64,000 nucleotides of DNA from Archangium_A sp035910535 (GTDB taxonomy: Bacteria; Myxococcota; Myxococcia; Myxococcales; Myxococcaceae): assembly GCA_035910535.1 (NCBI GenBank), contig JAMHXF010000111.1, forward strand, positions 279,080 through 343,079, in the 5' to 3' direction. The stretch's first letter is position 1. Every line of letters starts with the position of its first letter. Positions 35,178 through 42,614 of this stretch are shown piece by piece. Both the position numbers and the translations under genes were made by a program. The notes under the pieces are model-generated. The model was not told the origin of the DNA, did not search any database, and was given only the letters and a program-made list of their open reading frames with translations.

Positions 35178-37052
35178 TCACGAAGCGCGGCGGCGGCGGA
35201 ACACCAGCAGCGCGAGGCCCCACGAGAGCTCGTACAGCGACGCGCAGCCGCAGCCGGTGACAGGCTCGGTGACTGACCCACCACCTGTCGTGGGCGTACC
35301 ACCACCGGTAGTGGTGCCGCCGCCGGTCGCGTCGCCGCCGCCGGTCGCGTCGCCGCCGCCGGTCGCGTCGCCGCCGCCGGTCGGGCCAGCTCCGCCTCCG
35401 AGGGGACGTGGGCCGTAAATCGGCAACGCGTCGCCGACTTCATACGCACCGAGATCCGGCGCGCTGCCAGTGAAGCCGGTGTTCACGTTCGCGAGCGGGA
35501 GACCGACATCGACCGCCGCTCCCGTCGCTGCGAGGCGGAGGTCAGCGTTCGCCTGCAGCAGGTACGGGTTCGTCGGGAACGTCGGCGGGGTCGCGAACAC
35601 CGCGAGGTCGACCTGCACGGCGTGCGCTTCAGTCGTCATCGAGCGGAGCTGCGCGAGGCTCGTGAACGTCGTCGCGCCGATTCGCCCGCGAAACTGCGAC
35701 GTGCCGATGGACCCGAGGCCATCGTAGTCGAAGCTGCACGAGCTCTGCGCGGCGCCGAGGTTCAGCACGTCTCCAGTGCCGTTCGAGTGGCCGCCATACA
35801 TGCCGCCGCCCGACCCGCCGATGAACAGGTTGTTCCTGAAGTACGCACGCGACCACGGGTCTGTCGCGAACACCGCGAACGCGTCGCCGGTCTTGAGCAC
35901 CGTGTTGTGCAGCGCGACGTCACCACTGCTCGAGCGGTGCAACTTGAACGGCGAATACACGACGTTCTGCATCACGTTTCTCACCGCATAGAGCGGCCCG
36001 CCGAGCGTCGGTTGCGCGCTGATGCCGACGTACGAGTTCCGAATGCGGTTCCTCAGAATGCGCACGTTGCCCATCGTGAAGTCGGCCTCGATGGCGTCGT
36101 CGGCGCCGATCTCCAGGTCGTTGTTGCAGATGTCGATGGACTGCTGGTTGTGCGCTTCTGCGCCCTCGAGCGTCGAGATGTCGTCACGAAAACCAACGAC
36201 ACGATTCCAGCAAATGACGTGACCCGGGCCCGACAGCTCGATGCCTTCACCGGTGTTCGCGCCGTCGTTTCCGCTCGCGGCGTCGGTCCACGGCGTGACG
36301 CCTTCGATGACGTTGTCGACGACGATGAGGCCCGCCGGTTCGCCGTAGCCGTTGATGCCAGAGCCGCTGGTGACGATGTGGTTGCGGCGCAGCGTGACGT
36401 ACTCCGCGTCGTTCACGCGCACGCGCGCGTTGATGCGGAGCCCTTCGATGATGACGTGACGTCGCGAGAACAGCCCGAGCTCACCGTTGATGATGGCCGC
36501 CTCGGAGTTCGCCGCGCGCAGCACGATGGGGGCAACCTCAGTGCCGTTGGTGTTCACGTTGAACGACGCATATGTGCCGTCTCCGAGCACGACGATGTCG
36601 CCGGGCATCAGACTGCTCAGCGCCGCGCCAATCGTCGACGGCGTGACGTTGCGAATGCGGCCCGTGGGTGAAGCCACAGGCTCGGTGCGAGTCGTCGCGG
36701 TGATGATCTGTGTCGCGCCGCCTCCGTCGGGGTCGACCAGCGTGAGCTCCAGCTCGTAGGTGGTGCCCGGCAGCAGGTCGAACACGCTGCCCGAGTGACG
36801 GTTGGCCCAGCTGTGGCCCGCATTCGTGCCCGCCGGAACTCGTCGCAGCGGGAGCGCGTCGTGCCACGCGCTGGTGCCCATCGCACGGAAGCGCACCGTC
36901 ACCACGCCATCGAGATCTGCGTCGCCGGTGACAGGCCAGTCGATGGACAGGCTTTGCAACGTCGGCCACGGCGACGTCGGCGTGCCCGGCGTCGACGCGT
37001 TCTGAGCTGCAGCGATTCCACTGACGACGAGCAGCAGAGCGATGGCTCTCAT
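35178..37052 (-). CDS. Secreted parallel beta-helix protein with MYXO-CTERM-like tail
   Basis: 624 residues with a signal peptide (MRAIALLLVVSGIAAAQ). Residues about 35-110 are fibronectin III-like (TYELELTLVDPDGGGATQII). Residues about 120-470 are parallel beta-helix coils as in pectate lyase-like proteins (VIIEGLRINARVRVND, GNVRILRNRIRNSYVGISA). A Gly/Thr repeat linker (about 545-590) precedes a C-terminus with TGCGCASLYE, a hydrophobic stretch and FRRRRAS. This Cys-hydrophobic-Arg layout matches the MYXO-CTERM sorting signal cut by a myxosortase and lipid-anchored at the surface. Carbohydrate binding or cleavage is possible; no catalytic residues were identified. Confidence 0.85.
   Translation of the reverse strand: MRAIALLLVVSGIAAAQNASTPGTPTSPWPTLQSLSIDWPVTGDADLDGVVTVRFRAMGTSAWHDALPLRRVPAGTNAGHSWANRHSGSVFDLLPGTTYELELTLVDPDGGGATQIITATTRTEPVASPTGRIRNVTPSTIGAALSSLMPGDIVVLGDGTYASFNVNTNGTEVAPIVLRAANSEAAIINGELGLFSRRHVIIEGLRINARVRVNDAEYVTLRRNHIVTSGSGINGYGEPAGLIVVDNVIEGVTPWTDAASGNDGANTGEGIELSGPGHVICWNRVVGFRDDISTLEGAEAHNQQSIDICNNDLEIGADDAIEADFTMGNVRILRNRIRNSYVGISAQPTLGGPLYAVRNVMQNVVYSPFKLHRSSSGDVALHNTVLKTGDAFAVFATDPWSRAYFRNNLFIGGSGGGMYGGHSNGTGDVLNLGAAQSSCSFDYDGLGSIGTSQFRGRIGATTFTSLAQLRSMTTEAHAVQVDLAVFATPPTFPTNPYLLQANADLRLAATGAAVDVGLPLANVNTGFTGSAPDLGAYEVGDALPIYGPRPLGGGAGPTGGGDATGGGDATGGGDATGGGTTTGGGTPTTGGGSVTEPVTGCGCASLYELSWGLALLVFRRRRAS
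35325..35380. repeat. 18-bp tandem repeat in the beta-helix gene
   Basis: Three copies of an 18-bp unit beginning GGTCGCGTC (at 35325, 35343 and 35361) plus a diverged fourth encode a six-residue GGGDAT repeat in the linker before the MYXO-CTERM-like tail. Flanking Gly/Thr variants (GGGTTT, GGGTPTT) suggest older copies. Such in-frame repeats can change copy number by slippage and so change the length of the surface tether. Confidence 0.85.
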
Positions 37053-37078
37053 GGGGCCGGCACTGTAGCGTCACCGAC

Positions 37079-37510
37079 ATGAGCGATGACCGGGTGAACG
37101 CGCTGAAGACGATTCCGTTGCTCGCTGGTTTGCCGCACAGCGATCTCGAACAACTCGCCAAGAAGATCTCCGAGGCGCACCACGCGCAGGGCAGCGAGAT
37201 CATCAAAGAAGGCACGAGCGGTTCGTCGGTGTTCCTCATCGTCAGTGGGCTGTGTGAAGTGCGCCGCAACAACAACCGCATTCGCGAGCTGGGCCCCGGT
37301 GAGTTCTTCGGAGAGATCTCCATTCTCGACCCCGCGCCGCGCACGGCGACGGTTCGTGCAGTCGAGAACTCCACGTTGCTGGTGCTCGAAGGCTACGACT
37401 TCCGCACGGCGCTCAAGTCGAGCCGCGAGATGTCGGCGCGGTTGATTGCCGCGTTGGCTGAACGGCTCCGTCACATGACCGACGAGTTCGCGCCGCGCGC
37501 GCGCATCTGA
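37079..37510 (+). CDS. Cyclic nucleotide-binding-fold protein, single domain
   Basis: 143 residues, cytoplasmic. Almost the whole protein is one cyclic-nucleotide-binding (CRP/cNMP) domain: LLAGLPHSDLEQLAKKI, GSEIIKEGTSGSSVFLIVSG, then the phosphate-binding cassette GEFFGEISILDPAPRTATVR with the GE...R-T-A pattern. A short helical C-terminus (MSARLIAALAERLRHM) replaces the DNA-binding domain of CRP. It may sense cAMP or c-di-GMP and act through a partner, or sense nothing and act as a scaffold. It is divergent from the beta-helix gene with 26 bp between starts and is followed 3 bp later by a secreted protein gene. Confidence 0.85.
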   Translation: MSDDRVNALKTIPLLAGLPHSDLEQLAKKISEAHHAQGSEIIKEGTSGSSVFLIVSGLCEVRRNNNRIRELGPGEFFGEISILDPAPRTATVRAVENSTLLVLEGYDFRTALKSSREMSARLIAALAERLRHMTDEFAPRARI

Positions 37511-37513
37511 CCG

Positions 37514-38275
37514 ATGTTGCTCTCTACTTTGTTGGCGTTGGCGAGCGCGCAGGTCCCTCCGTCGATGGTGGTCGCGCTGCTTCACCCGAGCGGCGATCGC
37601 GTCATCGTGCAGGAAGACGAGGCCGGAAAGCCCGAGCGCTTCACGACTGCGTTCTGCGGCGCCGCGAGCAGCTCCGCGTCGTTCATGAAGAAGCAGGCCA
37701 GCTCGCCCGACTTCGACGGCAACTACACGCCGCGCAACTTCGAGCAGCTCGCCGGCACCGTCTACAAGTTGGCCACGACGGTGCCGACGGAGGACCTGCG
37801 CTACTGCCTGCTGTTGACCGCCGACGCGGCGAAGCAGCACACGCTGGTGCCCGTCACCATCGAGTCGAAGCCTTGTGAGAAGAGCGTGAAGGCGAAGTTC
37901 GCGAAGCTCTCGAAAGACAAGCTGACGAAGTGCACCGAGGTCGCGAGCGCAGCTGGCAGCCGCTTCGTGATGCTCGAGTACGCGCGGAAGAAGCGCGTGA
38001 ACCCGGTGGTGCGCTTCGTGGCGTCGTTCGGTGAACGTGTCGTGGTGACAGAGCTGAAGGCGACGGCCTTCGACGGCCCGAGCTGTTGGCGCGTCGACGA
38101 CAGCTGCGAGCCGCCGGTCGGGAGCTATGTGCCGCTGTTGGCGATGAAGCGCGGCGACGAGTTCACGCTGCTGATTCAGTGGGGCGGCGCCGAGGGTGAC
38201 TCGATGTCGCTCGAGGTGAGCGAGGGCGCGACGTTCAAGAGCCTCAGCGAGAGCTACTTCTACAACTCGCCGTGA
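37514..38275 (+). CDS. Secreted hypothetical protein
   Basis: 253 residues with a short signal peptide (LLSTLLALASAQ). The body is rich in beta-like segments (MVVALLHPSGDRVIVQED, RFVMLEYARKKRVNPVVRFV, VVVTELKATAF) with several Cys residues (AFCGAA, YCLLL, KPCEKS, KCTE, SCWRVDDSCE) that could pair in the periplasm. I do not recognise a family. It starts 3 bp after the cyclic nucleotide-binding gene, so it is probably in the same operon. Its 3' end overlaps the convergent HTH_42 gene by 16 bp. Confidence 0.65.
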   Translation: MLLSTLLALASAQVPPSMVVALLHPSGDRVIVQEDEAGKPERFTTAFCGAASSSASFMKKQASSPDFDGNYTPRNFEQLAGTVYKLATTVPTEDLRYCLLLTADAAKQHTLVPVTIESKPCEKSVKAKFAKLSKDKLTKCTEVASAAGSRFVMLEYARKKRVNPVVRFVASFGERVVVTELKATAFDGPSCWRVDDSCEPPVGSYVPLLAMKRGDEFTLLIQWGGAEGDSMSLEVSEGATFKSLSESYFYNSP

Positions 38276-39312
38276 ACGAAGGCCTCGACGCGCTGGGCTT
38301 CATGCGCGAGCGCCTTCTTTTCTGCAGCTGTCACCTTGCTGTCGAGCTGCAGCTTCACGCGCTCATCCTCGAGCTTCCAATGGCCGCGCACGAAGCCGTC
38401 GACGAGCACGATGGCCGGCACGATGCCGTTGCTCGTCATCATCGACTTCGGGCTCCGGTCTCCGAGAATCCGTGAGCGATCTTCGTACGAGAGCACCGAC
38501 TGTTCCCACTCAGCCAGCAAGCGAACCGGCGCCACGGTGTCTTCGTCAGGTCGCGGCGCGTCGGGGACATCGAACAGCTCGCGGCCTTGCTCGTCGGTGA
38601 AGGTCACGAGCTCCCCGCGCAGCGACTCGAACACCGGCGCCAGCTTGCGAGCGCTCGACCACACCTGCGCGTCTCTCACCGTCGCCGGCCCGAACGCCGC
38701 GAGGTAGCGCTTCACCAACGTCTTCAGCTGAGGCTTCGCGAGCGCACCGAGCCACTTTTCGAGCGAGGTGCAGCGGGCCTGCCCCGGCACGCCCCACAGC
38801 CCGCGCGGAGGAACTTGAACGAGCGGCACCTGGATTCGCACCGTCTGCGCGAGCGCCTTGCTGTCGACGTCAGGCCACTTCGAGCTCAGCGCGTCACCCA
38901 GCTCTTCGAGCGAGAGCGGCGTCTTTTCGACCAACGCGCGGCCGTGCTTCGCGAGCTTCTTCACGTCGACGTCGGCGACGTGTTTTCGCCATTGCTGCCG
39001 TTCGAACAACGAAGCGAGCGTCTCTTCGAGCGTCGGCCGCAGCCACTTTGCGTCGCGCGCCGAGACGAGGTGTACGGTGCCTCGCATCAACACCAGGCGC
39101 ACCGCGCTGCGGTTTTCGATGCACGTGCTCAGCGCTGACGGCGTGAAGCCCTCGAGGCGCGCCAGCAGCCCGAAGTACGGCGGCCTGGGCGCTTGAGACT
39201 GCAGACCGACGAGCTGCTCGAGCGCCTCGACGACGCCGAGCCGCGAGCGCTCCAACAACAACTGTCGGGTCAGCAAGGCGCGATTCAGCGCCCGGCGCGT
39301 CAGCACCGTCAC
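38260..39312 (-). CDS. Winged-helix DNA-binding HTH_42 (DUF1006-like) protein
   Basis: About 350 residues from a GTG at 39312, which overlaps the stop of the frame-restored upstream gene by 4 bp. The family (HTH_42, YcaQ/AlkX type) has tandem winged helices and includes DNA glycosylases acting on cross-links. Visible blocks are LTRRALNRALLTRQLLLER, EALEQLVGLQSQAPRPPYFG, VRLVLMRGTVHLVSARDA, LVKRYLAAFGPATVRDAQVW and IVLVDGFVRGHWKLE. The QxQ region that marks glycosylases is seen as GLQSQ. It may repair DNA, but glycosylase activity cannot be told from this. Confidence 0.85.
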   Translation of the reverse strand: MTVLTRRALNRALLTRQLLLERSRLGVVEALEQLVGLQSQAPRPPYFGLLARLEGFTPSALSTCIENRSAVRLVLMRGTVHLVSARDAKWLRPTLEETLASLFERQQWRKHVADVDVKKLAKHGRALVEKTPLSLEELGDALSSKWPDVDSKALAQTVRIQVPLVQVPPRGLWGVPGQARCTSLEKWLGALAKPQLKTLVKRYLAAFGPATVRDAQVWSSARKLAPVFESLRGELVTFTDEQGRELFDVPDAPRPDEDTVAPVRLLAEWEQSVLSYEDRSRILGDRSPKSMMTSNGIVPAIVLVDGFVRGHWKLEDERVKLQLDSKVTAAEKKALAHEAQRVEAFVHGEL

Positions 39313-39673
39313 GGTCGCTGCGCCAGCGTGTACGTCGCGTAGACGGTGCGCGAGAGGTTCGTGCCATCGGCGTCCCACTCCAACGCGCGCCCATCTTTCG
39401 GGCGTTCTCAGCGTCGTCGGCGTCGTATTCATTCACCTCGCGGCTCACGAGCTCGAGCCCTGCGTCGCGCGTACACGTCTGCCGGTCTTTGGTGCAGTGC
39501 CACGTCGACGAAGGCACTGACTTGAGGCTGTTGACCGAGCGCAGCCAGCGCCTGACCCACGGGGTTTCGAGCTGCGGTTCGAGCTTCACGGCGAGGCGGC
39601 GGAGCTCCGGCAGAACGGGCGGCGCGCCTCCGTCGGGGGCGGCGAGCAACACCGTCAATACAAGGGCGTACAT
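39309..39673 (-). pseudogene. Small secreted protein gene with an apparent -1 frameshift
   Basis: From ATG 39673 the frame reads a signal peptide (MYALVLTVLLAAPDGGAPP), then LPELRRLAVKLEPQLETPW, SSTWHCTKDRQTCTRDAGLE and VSREVNEYDADDAEN. After that this frame turns into Arg-rich nonsense that runs on through the HTH_42 gene. In another frame, from about 39404 to the TGA at 39309, a sensible ending appears: PKDGRALEWDADGTNLSRTV then YATYTLAQRP. That TGA overlaps the GTG of the HTH_42 gene by 4 bp, as coupled genes do. The restored protein is about 121 residues with two Cys. The shift (one base missing, between 39385 and 39409) is either a real mutation or a sequencing error. Family unknown. Confidence 0.65.
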
Positions 39674-39723
39674 GGGCGCGCGAAAGCTACGCCCGCGAGA
39701 CACTTTTGAGTAAGGCGGCGCGC

Positions 39724-41349
39724 ATGTCTTCGGAGTTGCAGAGAGAAATCAGTCGGCGGCGCACGTTTGCGATCATCTCGCACCCCGACGCCGGCAAGAC
39801 CACGCTGACCGAGAAACTGCTGCTGTACGGCGGCGCGATTCACCTCGCCGGCAGCGTGAAGGCGCGGCGGGCCAAGCGCTACGCGACCTCCGACTGGATG
39901 GCGATTGAGAAGGAGCGCGGCATCTCCGTGACGTCGTCAGTGCTGCAGTTCAACTACCGCGACCACGCGGTGAACCTGCTCGACACGCCGGGCCATCAAG
40001 ACTTCTCTGAAGACACGTACCGCACGCTGTCGGCCGCCGACGCTGCGGTGATGCTCATCGACGCGGCCAAGGGCGTCGAGCCGCAGACCATCAAGCTCTT
40101 CAAGGTCTGCAAGCTGCGCGGCATTCCGATTTTCACGTTCGCCAACAAGCTGGACCGCTACGGCCGCACGCCGCTCGAGTTGATGGACGAGCTCGAGAAG
40201 GTGCTCGGCATGCGCGCGTACCCGATGAACTGGCCCATCGGCTCGGGCCCGGAGTTTCGCGGGGTGTACGACCGTCGCAGCAAGCACGTTCACGTGTTCG
40301 CCGCCGAAGGTCGTCACGGCGAAGCCGAAGTGCAGGAGCGGATTGTCCCCATCGACGGCGAAGAGCTCAAGACCATCCTCACCGAGAGCGAGCTCGAGAA
40401 GCTCAAAGAAGACATCGAGCTGCTCGACATCGGTGGTGACGAGTTCAGCGTGCAGAAGGTGCTCGACGGCGACCTCTCGCCGATGTTCTTCGGCTCGGCG
40501 ATGACCAACTTCGGCGTGCGCCCGTTTCTCGACGCGTTCCTCGAGCTGGCGCCGCCGCCGTCGGGCCGCCCGTCGAGTGCGGGCTTCATCGAACCGGTGG
40601 GCGAGAAGTTCACCGGCTTCGTGTTCAAGATTCAGGCGAACATGGACCCCGCGCACCGAGATCGCATCGCGTTCTTGCGCGTGGTGTCAGGGCGCTACGT
40701 GAAGGGAATGACTGCGCACCACGTTCGCCTCGACAAAGACGTGCGCCTCGCGAAGCCCACGCAGTTCATGGCGCAGGAGCGCACGTCGATTGAAGACGCG
40801 TGGCCCGGTGACGTCATCGGCCTTTTCGACCCGGGCATCTTCCGCATTGGCGACACGTTGCTCGAGGGCGGCAAGCCGTTCGAATTCGAGTGCGTTCCGC
40901 GCTTCTCGCCGGAATTCTTCGCCGTGCTGCGCTCGAAGGACCCCATGAAGCGCAAGCAGATGGAGAAGGGCCTCGAGCAGTTGTCAGAAGAAGGAACGAT
41001 TCAGCTCTTTCAGCAACTGCAGATGGGCATGAAAGACCCCATCGTCGGGGTGGTTGGTCAGCTGCAATTCGAAGTGCTGCAGTACCGCATGGAGGCCGAG
41101 TACGGAGCCAACATCATCGTGGACAAGCTGCCCTTCAGCCACGCGCGCTGGGTGGTGGCCGACAAGTTCGACGCCAGGAGCTTCGATTGGGAAGGCAACC
41201 GGCAGACCGTGCAAGATCGCGACGGCATGCCGCTGGTGCTCTTCCGCGACGAGTGGGCCATGCACCACGCGCTCGAGAAGCACCCGGAGCTCAAGTTCCA
41301 GGCGCACGCGCCGCAGCTCAAGGCGAGCTCGGTCATCGTGAGCCACTGA
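39724..41349 (+). CDS. prfC: Peptide chain release factor 3
   Basis: 541 residues from ATG 39724; a TTG at 39706 would add six. RF3 is the translational GTPase that removes RF1/RF2 from the ribosome after termination. G1 is ISHPDAGKTTLTEKLLLYGG, the switch I region reads SDWMAIEKERGISVTSSVLQ, G3 is LLDTPGHQDFSEDTYRTLSA, and G4 is ANKLDRYGRTPLELMDELE. The GAIHLAGSVKARRAKRYATS stretch is typical of RF3. The C-terminal domains, GVVGQLQFEVLQYRMEAEYG, are present. Length and motifs are normal. It is followed after 25 bp by the RIO kinase gene. Confidence 0.96.
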   Translation: MSSELQREISRRRTFAIISHPDAGKTTLTEKLLLYGGAIHLAGSVKARRAKRYATSDWMAIEKERGISVTSSVLQFNYRDHAVNLLDTPGHQDFSEDTYRTLSAADAAVMLIDAAKGVEPQTIKLFKVCKLRGIPIFTFANKLDRYGRTPLELMDELEKVLGMRAYPMNWPIGSGPEFRGVYDRRSKHVHVFAAEGRHGEAEVQERIVPIDGEELKTILTESELEKLKEDIELLDIGGDEFSVQKVLDGDLSPMFFGSAMTNFGVRPFLDAFLELAPPPSGRPSSAGFIEPVGEKFTGFVFKIQANMDPAHRDRIAFLRVVSGRYVKGMTAHHVRLDKDVRLAKPTQFMAQERTSIEDAWPGDVIGLFDPGIFRIGDTLLEGGKPFEFECVPRFSPEFFAVLRSKDPMKRKQMEKGLEQLSEEGTIQLFQQLQMGMKDPIVGVVGQLQFEVLQYRMEAEYGANIIVDKLPFSHARWVVADKFDARSFDWEGNRQTVQDRDGMPLVLFRDEWAMHHALEKHPELKFQAHAPQLKASSVIVSH

Positions 41350-41374
41350 ACTTCAGGAGTGAAGTGAGGGAGTC

Positions 41375-42589
41375 ATGGAGAAGCTGCAGGCGCTGCTCGA
41401 CGACGGAATCATCGACGAGATCCACAGCCAACTGAAGTCGGGGAAAGAAGCGGAGGTCTGGCTCGTCAGTCATCGTGGCGAGGCGGTCGCCGCGAAGCTC
41501 TACAAAGAGCGCGAGTTCCGCAATTTCAAGAATGACGCTGGCTACAAAGAAGGTCGCCAGGTCAGGAACTCGCGCACGCAACGCGCGATGGACAAGGGCT
41601 CGAAGTTCGGGCGCCAGGCCTCGGAAGACGCGTGGAAGTCGGCCGAAGCCGACGCGATGGAGACGTTGCACAAGCTCGGCGTTCACGTGCCGAAGCCGGT
41701 GCTGTTCTACGACGGCGTGTTGTTGATGGAGGTCATCGGCGACGCGGAGGGTCGGGTGGCGCCGCGGCTGGTCGAGGCGGCGATTTCGCGTGAGCAGGCC
41801 GGCGAGCTGTACGCGCGGCTGCGTGGCGACGTCGTGAAGATGCTCGCCGCCGACTTGATTCACGGCGACTTGTCGGAGTTCAACATTCTGCTCGGCGCCA
41901 ACGGGCCGGTGATCATCGACTTTCCGCAGGTGGTGACGGCCGCGAAGAACTCGCAGTCGGAGCAGTACTTCCGTCGCGACGTCGGCAACCTGCTGCGGTT
42001 TTTTTCGAGCATCGACCCGGCGCTGAATCAGAAGCACGAGCACGACGCGGAGGAGATCTGGCGTGCGTATGTGCGTCGACATTTGTCGCCGCACTTCACG
42101 CCGAGTGGTCGGCCACAGCAGTCGCGACGTGGTGGGCCTGAGGGGTTCGGCGGACAGTCGCGCGGCAACCAGCCGCAGCAACCGCGACGTGGGCCCGAGG
42201 TCAGCTTCAGCGGACCTCCGCGCGGCAATCAGCCGCAGCAACCGCGACGCGCGCCTGAAGGCAGTGAGCCGCAGCGAAACAATCAGCCGCGACGTGGGCC
42301 CGAGGTCAGCTTCAGCGGACCTCCGCGCAGCAACCAGCCGCAGCAACCGCGACGTGCGCCTGAAGGCAGTGAGCCGCAGCGAAACAATCAGCCGCGACGT
42401 GGGCCCGAAGTCAGCTTCAGCGGACCTCCGCGCAGCAACCAGCCGCAGCAACAGCGACGCGCGCCTGAAGTTGGCACCGGTGGTCCGCCTCGCGCCAATC
42501 ACCCGCCGCGCTCGAATCAACGTGGCCCGTCGGCTGCGCCTGACTCACGGAGCGGCGGCGCTCGTCGTCGACCCAAGCGCCGCTTCTGA
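41375..42589 (+). CDS. RIO-family protein kinase with repetitive basic tail
   Basis: 404 residues. Residues about 1-240 are a RIO1-type atypical kinase: LKSGKEAEVWLVSHRGEAVA, AAKLYKEREFRNFKND with the ATP-binding Lys, the catalytic loop IHGDLSEFNILLGANG, and the metal-binding IDFPQVV. RIO1 kinases act in ribosome maturation in archaea and eukaryotes; the bacterial role is unknown. Residues about 245-404 are Arg/Pro/Gln-rich and built from a 35-residue repeat containing QPQQPRRAPEG and PRRGPEVSFSGPP. Such tails may bind RNA. The gene sits directly after prfC, which fits a translation-linked role. Confidence 0.9.
   Translation: MEKLQALLDDGIIDEIHSQLKSGKEAEVWLVSHRGEAVAAKLYKEREFRNFKNDAGYKEGRQVRNSRTQRAMDKGSKFGRQASEDAWKSAEADAMETLHKLGVHVPKPVLFYDGVLLMEVIGDAEGRVAPRLVEAAISREQAGELYARLRGDVVKMLAADLIHGDLSEFNILLGANGPVIIDFPQVVTAAKNSQSEQYFRRDVGNLLRFFSSIDPALNQKHEHDAEEIWRAYVRRHLSPHFTPSGRPQQSRRGGPEGFGGQSRGNQPQQPRRGPEVSFSGPPRGNQPQQPRRAPEGSEPQRNNQPRRGPEVSFSGPPRSNQPQQPRRAPEGSEPQRNNQPRRGPEVSFSGPPRSNQPQQQRRAPEVGTGGPPRANHPPRSNQRGPSAAPDSRSGGARRRPKRRF
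42170..42475 (+). repeat. 105-bp tandem repeat in the RIO kinase tail
   Basis: Units beginning CAGCCGCAGCA start at 42230, 42335 and 42440, exactly 105 bp apart; a shorter 60-bp version starts at 42170, lacking the part that encodes GSEPQRNNQPRR. Copies are nearly identical at DNA level, including third codon positions, so expansion was recent. The third full unit is truncated and runs into a unique C-terminus. Confidence 0.9.
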
Positions 42590-42614
42590 CGCGCGTGCAG
42601 TCAGGGCGACGAGT

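Noticed and set aside
35325..35380. Possible CRISPR or regulatory repeat
   Set aside because: 18-bp in-frame Gly/Asp/Ala/Thr repeat in a protein linker.
38894..39400. Continuation of the first frame of the small secreted gene through the HTH_42 gene
   Set aside because: It becomes Arg-rich nonsense; a frameshift explains it better than a 260-residue overlapping gene.
42170..42475. Possible CRISPR array
   Set aside because: Repeats are in-frame, 105 bp, without unique spacers; a coding tandem repeat.
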